Source: Paulinella micropora
Lineage: Eukaryota > Cercozoa > Imbricatea > Euglyphida > Paulinellidae
Assembly (NCBI GenBank): GCA_019918135.1
Contig: WBZZ01005336.1
Span: 72,501-136,500, forward strand
DNA: 64,000 bases
Reading direction: 5' to 3'
Shown: positions 40,735 through 49,560 of the stretch, in pieces
Layout: every line of letters starts with the position of its first letter
Position numbering within the stretch: the first letter of the stretch is position 1
Notes under the pieces: model-generated
What the model was told of the DNA's origin: nothing
Seen by the model: only the letters and a program-made list of their open reading frames with translations
The model's database searches: none
Program-made: the position numbers and the translations under genes

Positions 40735-41450
40735 GCTCCTTCAGCCTCTGAAACGGCCCCAGCCAAATTTGGCGCCAAATCGTGCCGTCCAGAGGTAAGG
40801 TGCGTGATACGGTCCAGCCGGGCAGTACGTCTTATTTTTCCCGGGGAAATTGTCGTAAGTGCCAATTTGGGGCCAAAATCTACTTGCGCCAAAAACAATT
40901 CCTACACAGACGCTCGGCTGGGCAGCCATGAGGAAGACGTCCTCCCCTTCCCTCTCACTCTCGTCGCCCCGCTCACTTTCGTCGCCCCGCTCCCCTTTGT
41001 CGCCCCTCTCACCTTCGTCGCCCCGCTCCCCTTTGCTCTGCACCTCCCTGCCTCTAGGGAAGGTGAGAGGGCTGAAAAACATTTTCGTGTGAGTAAAAGG
41101 CCCGCGGGTTTCTCCCCGCGGGAAAACGTCTGATTTCTATGCTAGCCTTCGGAACGGCCCCAGCCAATTTGGCGCCAAAATATACTTGCGAAAAAGAAAT
41201 TCCTACACAGACGCTCGGCTGGGCAGCCATGAGGAAGACGTCCTCCCCCTTCCCTCTCACTCTCGTCGCCCCGCTCCCCTTTGTCGCCCCGCTCCCCTTT
41301 GTCACCCCTCTCAATTTCGTCGCCCCTCTCACCTTCGTCGCCCCGTTCCCCTTCGCTCTGCACCTCCCTGCCTCTAGGGAAGGTGAGAGGACTGAAAAAC
41401 ATTTTCGTGTGAGTAAAAGGCCCGCGGATTACCCCCCACGGGAAAACGTC
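40735..41450. repeat. Tandem duplication with ATTTGGCGCCAAAT cores
   Basis: Two copies of about 320 bases (about 40,750-41,120 and 41,150-41,450). Each has ACGGCCCCAGCCAA, GGCGCCAAA, CACAGACGCTCGGCTGGGCA, GCCATGAGGAAGACGTCCTC and several 18-base units of the GTCGCCCCGCTC-CCCTTT type, ending CGTGTGAGTAAAAGGCCCGC. The minus strand translates the 18-mers as Gly-Glu-Arg-Gly-Asp repeats, which is not taken as a gene. Confidence 0.75.
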
Positions 41451-41458
41451 CGATTTCT

Positions 41459-43083
41459 CTAGGACCATACGCGCAGTCGGCTAGCGGGTTGCCACCAGTG
41501 CTTATAAAGGTCGGGGCACCGCGGGGGGCCACTCCAGGCCAGCAGGACCGTGACACGGTCGTGCTGGCCTGGGTTTGCTACTTCGAACAGAAATTGCCCC
41601 GCAAAGGAAGAAAAAGACGCGGAGGGGTCGGTCGCGCCAGAGGGGTCACACAGCCATGAGCCGGCCCAAGCCAGCCACAATTGTAAGCGGGGCTCGGCCG
41701 CCGCCGTTGCGCTCACCTCGAGCTGCCCGTGCACGGCCTCGCTCAGGTTCCACGCCGAGCGAGACCAGGGCCCAGGGGCTTGTTCCGGGCTGGGCGTAAG
41801 CGCGCCCAGCCCGGACCAAGTAGCAAAGGCAACCTCGAGCACGAAAGGTGCTTCAGAGTTGTCATCCCCGTCCTGCACCACGCTACGTCTCCCGACCCGC
41901 CACGACAGCAACGAAGCTCGTACCTCCTCGGGCCTATCGACTATGACGCTGGCAGGCAGCGGGGTAGCGAGTGACGACGGGAGCTGGAGAGGGGCCTCCC
42001 AACGTACGCACTCTCCGTCAAGTTGCCGTAGCCAAGCAGAGGTCGAGGTCAGGGTGCAGCTCCAGGTAAGCTCCATCTCCAGCTTCCATAGCTGGAGTTG
42101 TTCCGGGCACTGCTGGCCCCCGCGCGCGGGGCGCAGAGATTGCTGTTGGATTTGTACACAGCCAGGGGGCGGCCCGTGCACTTGGAATTCGGGGCCGAAC
42201 CTGAGGCCTCCCGCGGCGATTTCGGCCCCCGGCAGCGCCTGTAACTCAAAGGCAAACCACCAGCGCGCGGTTCCGTTGTCCGGCCAAGACCAGCCTAAGC
42301 CTAGCTGCTCGGACTTTCCTAAGAATAAGCCCGCCTCGGAGCAGTTATGTGAAGAAACAAGAGAGCTAGGCGACGTGGTGGGCCTCACATAGCTAGGCGA
42401 CGCAGCGGGTGAGCCGCTAGGCAACGCAGTGCGCGAGCCACTAGGCGAAACTGCACTGGGAGAGCCACTAGGCGACATTGCACTGGGAGAGCCACTAGGC
42501 GACACTGCACTGAGCCACTAGGCGACGCAGTCTGGGAGGCAGGGGGCGAGTCGCTGCTGGTGGTGGTGGAGCTACTGGTAGTACTGGCGGAAGAAGTAGC
42601 TGGTGGGCTCGCGGTTAAAGTGCGCGTCACTGCTTCCGCCCAGCCACTGTTATTGAGGCCGTTAGAATTAGTCGACGCCTGGGCGCCCAAACTGGCCTGG
42701 TTAACTTTGACGAGTAGTGTTATTTGCAGGCTTACTAACACAATCAAGAGAATGATTGTCACGGCCGTGCAAGCCCTGTTGTAATAAAAAGTCAGGTTAT
42801 TCCAGCACGTCTCGCTGTTGTTTGCTGGTGCTGATGATGTTGACGGGTTCGGTGTTCGCGACGGTTCCGGTGTGGTTGATAATGAAATACTTGATGTTGA
42901 TGAACTCGTATTGGGCGATGGATCTCTTCTAGAGGCTTTGGCGTTTTCCGCAGCAGGGGGTACAAGGACTTGGCTGGTGGCTGTGCCGCCGGCATTGGCC
43001 CGGCCAAGTCTTTGGGACGACCGCCGTCGTCTTGATTGCCTAGTTCTCCGTTCGGAGAACGTAAGATCAGCATCCGTTAGCAT
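41459..43083 (-). pseudogene. Type II membrane protein, frameshifted
   Basis: Starts at ATG 43081-43083 (MLTDADLTFSERR). A basic, Ser/Pro-rich cytoplasmic part is followed by one transmembrane segment (AVTIILLIVLVSLQITLLV, about 42,715-42,770), a Ser/Thr-rich stalk, and SPSGSPSA-type repeats (42,390-42,520) ahead of a Cys/Trp-rich ectodomain ending at TAG 41459-41461. In the 24-27 base repeat, one unit near 42,510 lacks four bases, shifting the frame. Function unknown; a virion or cell-surface protein is likely. The ectodomain end contains a near-perfect 39-base hairpin (41,534-41,572). It lies downstream of RPB2 on the same strand. Confidence 0.6.
41534..41572. repeat. Near-perfect hairpin in coding sequence
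   Basis: Arms CCAGGCCAGCAGGACCGTG and CACGGTCGTGCTGGCCTGG around a single base, with one mismatch. Located in the last 40 codons of the membrane protein gene. Confidence 0.8.
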
Positions 43084-43130
43084 AAAAATGGCGGCAGGAC
43101 TGTTCTCTGTCAAATGGCGGCAGGACTGTC

Positions 43131-43138
43131 AATATATA
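43131..43138 (-). promoter_or_regulatory. TATA-like element before the membrane protein gene
   Basis: TATATATT on the minus strand, about 48 bases upstream of ATG 43083, in the 183-base gap after the RPB2 stop. Confidence 0.35.
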
Positions 43139-44125
43139 CAAATTCTTTTTTTTCTTTATTAATTGAAGTTCTTAAGACGAGGGTGAGAGAGAGAGAGACA
43201 GAGAAAGAGAGAGAGAAGGGGGGGGGGGGGTGTGTGTGGAACGGAGGAGGGGGGGGGGGGAAGTCCTAGGGACTTGGCCGGGCCTTGATGCGGTACAAGA
43301 GCCCGGTAGCGTCGAGTGTTTGTATGGCCTTGAGAAAGACAAACGAGGTAGGACGAGCGGTTAAGCCTGTGTATGGGCCAGAGGCTTGCGCTTGGGCACA
43401 GGATCTGGTCAGACAGGTAGCTTGCCCAGTGGCTGGATCCCCAAAGCCAATACGCCCACACGAGTTGCAGATGAAGTCGCAGCGGGAGTCCGAGGTTTCG
43501 AGCACTTGTTTGAGGAGAGAAGTAGAGCCAGCCTGCACGCTGGAATTGAGAGTCATGGGGTCGAACTTGCTAGCACCGTCGACCTTGCTGGATTTGGTGC
43601 CTTGGTGAGTCAGGGGTCGATGCCCCCGCGGTGCCTTGCCTTGAATTGAATCTCGGAAGTCTTCTCTTCAGCCATGTAGTATTGAAAGCCAAAGAGGGAA
43701 GCGTTTCCCGCCGGGTCCAGGTCCATGCTAGCAGGGCTGTACATGCGGCTGGCGGCGCGCAGGTGCAGGGCTTCCAGCCTGTCGGGGGGGCAAGCCCAGC
43801 CCGCCGAAGAAGAAGCGCGGGGAGAGGTGCTTTGGCGGGCTGCCTCGTCGTCGTCCCGGGGAAGGAAGGTGGCCACGAGGCGTTCCCTGTTTAGCTGTGC
43901 CTCGTGCTGAACTCCGCACAGCCAACCGGGAACGCACGGGAGCAAGACATCGTACCAGCCTTTGCTGAGATCCCAGGTAGCCGGGGGCCGGCGTGCCAGG
44001 ATCAGGCGTAGGGCCGCCGCGGCCTGGCCTCCGCCGGTCTGCGCCTGCTGCTGGCCCAGCAGCCCCGCACGCGCCAGGCGCTCCAGCAGCCACTTTTCCT
44101 CGCGATCCACCCAAGCCACCAGCTC

Positions 44126-44210
44126 CAGCCCGCTAACGCGGGCTGGAAGGGAGGCAGGGGGGGTTCGGGGGGCAGCATGCCCCCCGGCGGGCTGCCCCCC
44201 AGGCCCCCCA
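44126..44210. repeat. Palindromic element P, copy 1 (within RPB2)
   Basis: CCAGCCCGCTAACGCGGGCTGG hairpin (arms of 9 bases), AAGGGAGGCAGGGGGGGTTC, then GGGGGGCAGCATGCCCCCC hairpin, GGCGGGCTGCCCCCC. The minus strand reads through it within the RPB2 C-terminal part. Confidence 0.85.
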
Positions 44211-44379
44211 AGAGAGAGCCGCAGGACCTTGCTGAGGGCGGCGAGGGCAGCGCCCCCGCCGACCCTGGCGGCGCCGGCGCGCCGCAGCCAGTGCTGCAGG
44301 CAGCGCTTCCAGAGTTTGGCGGAGGTGTGCAGGCAGAGCGACTCCAGGACCCAGCGGAAGTCGGGGCGCCACTCCCCGG

Positions 44380-44465
44380 GGGGCCCGGGGGGCATGCTGC
44401 CCAGCCCGCTAGCGCGGGCTGGAAGGGAGGCAGGGGGGGTTCGGGGGCAGCATGCCCCCCGGCGG
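44380..44465. repeat. Palindromic element P, copy 2 (within RPB2)
   Basis: Same order and orientation as copy 1 (AGCCCGCTAGCGCGGGCT hairpin, GGAAGGGAGGCAGG, CAGCATGCCCCCCGGCGG). RPB2 reading changes frame across it. Confidence 0.85.
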
Positions 44466-44817
44466 TGTACATGAGTATTTCCTGGTTCCAGGGCCAGACG
44501 TGGGTGGCGGAGCCGCCCGTGACTTGGTTAATGAGTTCCGGCCCCTGCTGCGCCACGAGCCGTGTCTGTAGGGTGGTGAGGCAGTCGTTGATGGTTTTGC
44601 GGAACATTTGCGAGGGCCCGAGCAGCACGGCGGGGCGTTCCCCCGTGGGTAGGTAGGGCAGGCAGCGGTCGGGGAGCATGACGCAGACGGTGCACTTCTG
44701 CCCCGAAGTGTTGGTTATTTTGTCGCCGTGCTGGAAGGTGGCGAGGCGGACGGTGACGACCCGCGCGCTGGCCTGGTAGCGGCCGCCGGGGGGGAGCGGG
44801 CGCAGGAGTTCGGCAAG

Positions 44818-44897
44818 GCCCCCGCGGAGGGATCGGGGTCCGCCACGCACAGCGCAGGGACTGTGCGTGGCGGACCCCGGGACCCTCCGCGGGGGGC
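44818..44897. repeat. Long hairpin with about 35-bp arms (within RPB2)
   Basis: Left arm 44818-44852 (GCCCCCGCGGAGGG...CCACGCACAG), 8-base loop, right arm 44861-44897 (CTGTGCGTGG...CCTCCGCGGGGGGC). Only about three differences between arms. RPB2 changes frame here. Different sequence from element P. Confidence 0.85.
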
Positions 44898-45284
44898 TCC
44901 ATCGTCTGCGGCGGAGTGGATGGCAAGGTAGGTCTGGGCGACCACGCCGCGCACCGCCGCGCGCACCTCGCGGACCACGCTTTCCTGCATCGTGAGGCCC
45001 GCCGCCGCCCCGCCACCGGCCGTGGGCTCTCCGCCGAGCGCCCGCAGCAGCCTGTCGCCTTGCAGAACCAGGCGACCTACCGCGGGGAGCCCCAGGCCCG
45101 CGTAGGGGCTCTCCCCGCGCTGAGCCTGCGCCGACAATAGGTAACCCTCCGCCGACCTGGCCGCGCCGCTGCCACCACCACCCCCCCGCCAGACCTGCGT
45201 CAGGCGCCCGGCCCTGCGCAGGGCCTGCTCGTGCAACAGCGCGCGGGCACTGCATTCGCGCAGCCTCTCCCAGCCCCCCAGCCC

Positions 45285-45440
45285 GCTGCCCAGCCCGCTG
45301 CCGCCGGGGGGCATGCTGCCCCCCGAACCCCCCCTGCCTTCCCTCCAGCCCGCGCTAGCGGGCTGGGCAGCATGCCCCCCGGCAGCCTGCCCCCCGGGGG
45401 GCAGGAGGCCCCCTCCAGCCCGCGGTAGCGGGCTGGGCCT
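45285..45440. repeat. Palindromic element P, compound copy 3 (within RPB2)
   Basis: Inverse orientation to copies 1-2: GGGGGGCATGCTGCCCCCC, GAACCCCCCCTGCCTTCCC, CCAGCCCGCGCTAGCGGGCTGG, followed by a second partial unit ending CCAGCCCGCGGTAGCGGGCTGG. Translated in RPB2 as a Gly/Pro-rich insertion with no frame change. Confidence 0.85.
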
Positions 45441-45807
45441 GAGTTGGAAGGTGTCGCGGTAGCTCTTGTGCTCGACGTGGGCAAAGACCCCGCGGTCGAC
45501 GGCGCCCTGTGACCAGACAGTTCCGTCGTCCTGGTTGTGGGACCAGGCGCGGTATGCGACTGGCACGTTGACGCACAGGGGCTGCAGCCCCACGGTGCAG
45601 GCCACCAGGGGCGCCTCCAACAAGCCGCGCTCGCCGTGCAGGAGCTCTTTGGTGGAGTTGGCCAGGACGCGCCCGGGCCGATTCTGTGCAATCGCCTGGG
45701 TCTGCATCCCCGCCGCGTACACCAGACGGGGCCCCGTCACGTGCTCGTGGAACAGGGTCAGCGATGAAGAAAAACCCAGGTGCTGCGCCGGCGACACATC
45801 CACCCAG

Positions 45808-45875
45808 TCGGGGGGCATGCTGCCCCCCGAACCCCCCCTGCCCGCCTTCCAGCCCGCGCCAGCGCGCTGGCTGGC
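45808..45875. repeat. Palindromic element P, copy 4 (within RPB2)
   Basis: GGGGGGCATGCTGCCCCCCG, AACCCCCCCTGCCCGCCTTC, CAGCCCGCGCCAGCGCGCTGG. Inverse orientation. Adds about 20 residues to RPB2 in frame, just before the segment with HLGFSSSLTLFHEH. Confidence 0.8.
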
Positions 45876-48148
45876 GAGTTTGGCTAGGCTTTCACAGCCG
45901 AGCTGGCAGGCGGCTTCTTGGACGGAGAGCCAGGCAAGCACCCCTGCCTCGCGCAGCGCACGCCAGCAAGCGATGTCCTCGGAGGTAGCGACGCGTGCGC
46001 AGTTGCTGATTTCGTAGGACAGACCGGGCGTGGGCGCGAGGGGCAGTCCGCAGAGGGTGCGCAGCCGCTTCAGCCCCCAGGCCCGCCGTACTTGAGTGGG
46101 CAGCACCACCCGTTCTCGGTCTACGTGCAGCACGGGGGCGGCCAGGCGGCCGGGGTGAACGTGGATGAGCAGGCGGCGTTCGGTGTGGTCGAGCAGGACC
46201 CCCAGGTGTCGCAGCGCCAGGCCCCCCGCCTCCAGAACGTGCGTGCGCTGTGCGCCTCGCTTGAGGGTGCGCAGCTGACGTGCCAGCACCTCCGCGGCCT
46301 CCGCCCCCCCAACCACAAACCCCACCAAGCGCCCGAAACATTCCACCGCATATGTCTCCGACCCGAGGACCGCGGAGGCCCGGCGCGGCAGCGGCGCGCA
46401 GCGCAGCACGAGCCAGTCCTCCAGCGCACCCGACCACTCAGGTGGCAGCTCGGGCACGACGGTAGTGAAGAGCGCCAGACGCTTGTCGTAGCCCGACTAG
46501 CTGGACTTGCTGGTTTCGCAGGGGTCCAGGAAGCCCATCTGTGATATATCAAAGCGCTGGTCCGAGGTCATTCCCTGGCCGTTAGGCGCCATCTGGCATA
46601 CGCGCCTGGCCAGCGAGTACTTCTTGGCCAGATTTCCCCGGAATTGTTGCAGTGCACGCTGCAGCGGCTGCCCGTCCTCACCAGTGACGCCCCCCGCCAC
46701 GGGGGCGACCCCCGCCACGGGTCTGTCCCTGGGCGAAGTGAACTCTTGGAAACTCCGGCTAAGCTGGCGCGAGTCAAACAAATGTGCGGGGGGGACGCAC
46801 ACCGCTAGCCCAGCCCAGGAGGCCAGACGGGATTGCAAGCAAACCTTTTCCTTGTTCACCGCGCGCTTTAGGTTGTGAGCGTAGAGCTGAGCTAGCAGCA
46901 CCGCTCTGTTCTGCAGGGCCAGCGGGTCCGACAACCCCGCCTGGCTGGGGACCCCGTGGCTGCCCAGCAGTCCAGGCAGCCCCGCCTCGGCCCGACAAAG
47001 CATACGGGCGCTGTCCGCTAGGTGCTCTGCCTTGCGCTCGTCGCCGTAGGCAGCGACCTCCCGCTCGCGCTCCTCGTCCAGGGAGTAGCTGGCGACTAGC
47101 GTCCAAACCACCGGGGGCAGCCCCCCGGCGGCCCCGGGGGGGTGCACCTGCCGCCGCAGGTATTGCGCGAGCCACGGCCGTTCCCCTGGAAAGATGTGCA
47201 ACAGATACCGCTGCCGCAGCCACCACAAGCCCTGACGTTCGATCTCCTCGACGCTGGCCTCCTTACTACGCAGAAGCCATAGCTGTCCCAAACAAAACAG
47301 TGCCTGACGGCGCGTGCGCACGCCCTCGTTCAGCTGCCATGAACGCTCCAGCAGGTCAATGTACAGCGCCTCGACAGCTAGGTCGTCCCCGCGCACCACC
47401 AACTGCCGTAGCCTGGCCCAAGAGTCCACACCCAGCGCACGCCAGAGCAAGACCATAGGCAGATCGCATGGTTGACCAACAAAGACCCGCGCGCTTAGGA
47501 CGGGCTGTGCCGAATCGTTCTTGACCTGCGCACGGACAAACTGAGCTAGGCACTCGCGGGGGAGCGATGCAGAGGTAGTACGCGCGCAGCGCCACTCCAG
47601 TGCGTGCTTCGTCCAGTCCATAGCAAAGTCACGCGGCGGTTTGTTTTGCACGTTCCCAAACCCCACCGCCAGCGTAGGGTCACTGCCGGCCGCTGGCGGT
47701 GAGGTTTCCCAGACGACGTTGGGGTACAACAACAAACGACGCTGTCGCTTTGTTCCGATCACGGTCCCCTCTTGATTGCGCATGTTTTCGGCGTGGTACT
47801 CGGCCGTTGTCTGTTTGGCCGCCCCTCCCGATAACTCGTCCTCCCTCTCTACGCGCTCTTCCTCTTCTTCATCCTCCTCCTCGTCTCTCTCGTACTCTCC
47901 TTCCTCTTCCTTCTCGCCCTCTTCCTGTTCCGGCAGAACCTCTGCTGTCACTTCCTCTTCTTCTAGCTCGATCTCGTGGTCATTGTCTTCCTCTTCCACA
48001 TCTTCTTCTTCTTCTTCTTCTTCTTCTTCTTCTTCTTCTTCTTGCGCTTCTCGCTCCCCTTCTTCTTTCTCCTGTCTCTTTTTGCTTTTCTTGGCTACAC
48101 ACGGCACTGCCCCCCGGGCGCGTCCTGGCCGTGCCCGGGGGGGCTGCT

Positions 48149-48172
48149 GTCGCCCCCCCCCCCCCCCCCCCA
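48149..48172. repeat. C/G homopolymer at an RPB2 frame change
   Basis: An almost pure C run of about 19 (G on the coding strand) where the RPB2 reading frame switches, a likely slippage or assembly error site. Confidence 0.7.
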
Positions 48173-49256
48173 GCGCGCTGCTCAGCTGGTGCCAACGGAC
48201 AGTCGGCGCCCCCCGAGCCGCTGGCCTTGGTTGTTTCCGTCTTGTCGGCTTGCCCCGTACGCCACGCCACGGCTCGACGCCTGGTCCCGCCCGGGGTGCT
48301 GGCCCCCGCACAAATCTTGTAAACTTCTCGAACTATCTGGCCTGGCTGCTGCCCCAACTGGGAAGTACGACAGAGGGATGTATCTGGTGCACGCCCGCTG
48401 AGGGCGTTGTTTCGCCTGTCCCATTGACGGATTAACGCATGGTCCAAGGGGGGAGTCTCGCACCCCTCCAGCGCCCAACACACGCCGTCCAGCAGAACGA
48501 ACGGCACCCACGAACCTATCTCCATCCCCGCCAGCGTGTGCTGCAAGTGGTCGCCCGCGTGAAGACGCAGCCAGCGCTCGCTCTCGGCCCAGCTCCGCAG
48601 TGCGCTGGAGGGTGGCAAGTTTACTGGCCAAGGCAGCGACAACAGGCGAATTACTTCTGGGGGTGGAAACAACTCGCCCGGCTCAGCCGGCACCTCCGTC
48701 ATGGCGCGGTCGGGGCCCTGACACTCGAACAGGGACCAAGTCACCCGCGCCAGCAAACCTGCCGACCACGTTCCGCCCATTTCGCACACCTGTTCAAAGC
48801 ACCCACTGGGGTCCTCGAAACCGGCGAATTCGACTCCCAGCTTCAGTACGTAACGCCTCCCCGAGTCTGTCGTCGTCATGCGCGGGGGGATCGTTACTAA
48901 CCTAGGCACACACAGCCGCGCGCCGCCCTCTGCCTGGGTCTCTAGCCAGGGACCCAAAGCATTACGCAGCGCACTGCCTTGATTTCTCTTTTTGCGCAGA
49001 CGCTCAAACTCCTTTTCATCCACTTGTCGGCCGACAGCTTGGCCACCTGTTTGGGCGCCGCGTACAACACAAAATAGCGCAAGCTTTCTACCGCCCCGCG
49101 GTTGAGCTTAAATTCTTCTTCCAGAAACGCTAGGGCCAAAGACCCTGATTCATCCACGGTTGCAATAGCCCGGGGGGCTGGCAGCGCCGCTAGGTCTGCG
49201 TCTGTTTCTTCTTGTTCACGTATGATAGCCGCTATCGTAGCTGCATCCGCTTGCAT

Positions 49257-49560
49257 CGTCACAGCAACTCTTCCTCTCCCTCTTCTTGCCTTGCGAATTT
49301 GTGTTCTTCCCTTCTCCTCAATAGAAAAAAAGAGGGGAGACGAGACGGGCCTCGCACACACTCTCCCCCCCCCCCCCACTCTCTCTCTCTCTCTCTCATC
49401 ACCCCCGCCCTTCACTCCCCTCCTCTTTCTTCCCCGTCTTCTCTTCTTCCCCCTCCCCCCTTCTCCCCCTCTAGCTGTCCGAAAGTTTTGTAATTGACTG
49501 CAACAAAACAAACAGTCTTGTTTAATGGCTTGGATGTACAACTGCGGCAGCCCACCTCTT
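49257..49560. promoter_or_regulatory. RPB2 upstream region
   Basis: On the coding (minus) strand a long purine tract (plus-strand CT-rich, 49,362-49,475) precedes the start. No TATA box is obvious. No gene is seen. Confidence 0.35.

Larger units (their letters stand above)
43266..49256 (-). pseudogene. Divergent RNA polymerase second-largest subunit (RPB2-like), broken
   Basis: From ATG 49254-49256 to TAG 43266-43268, about 1,997 codons against the usual 1,100-1,250. Recognisable RPB2 segments in order: MEIGSWVPFVLLDGVCWALE (like GYFIINGSEKV); an acidic Glu tract; PCDLPMVLLWRALGVDS (like IPIVIVFRALG); FDISQMGFLDPCET (like the CPAETPEG region); NQDDGTVWSQGAVDRGVF (hybrid-binding NQEDSVIMNRSAVDRG); GDKITNTSGQKCTV then MLPDRCLPY (GDKFASRHGQKG); RHRGGIDP; and a C-terminal zinc site CNSCG...CLTRSC. 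Breaks: frame changes near 49,020, at the G/C run 48,152-48,170, near 44,820-44,900, near 44,390 and at 43,612, plus TAG 46497-46499 with no change of frame. Four to five palindromic inserts enlarge the 3' half. RPB2 forms the catalytic core with RPB1. The gene is probably inactive unless the breaks are assembly errors. Confidence 0.8.

Noticed and set aside
40741-41468. Collagen-like Gly-Glu-Arg-Gly-Asp protein on the minus strand
   Set aside because: The Gly-X-Y pattern comes from an 18-base repeat, covers only about six triplets, and lies in a tandemly duplicated region with no promoter or consistent frame between copies.
41550-42392. 280-codon plus-strand frame opposite the membrane protein
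   Set aside because: Composition is Ser/Pro/Arg-rich without motifs; the minus strand continues from a transmembrane segment and repeats.
46497-46499. Natural gene boundary splitting RPB2 into two genes
   Set aside because: The stop falls inside the conserved CPAETPEG-equivalent region, and the following codons in the same frame match the next RPB2 strand, so it interrupts one gene.
47699-48322. Plus-strand Leu/Pro-rich and Ser-rich frames
   Set aside because: Antisense of the RPB2 acidic Glu tract and poly-G; no independent support.
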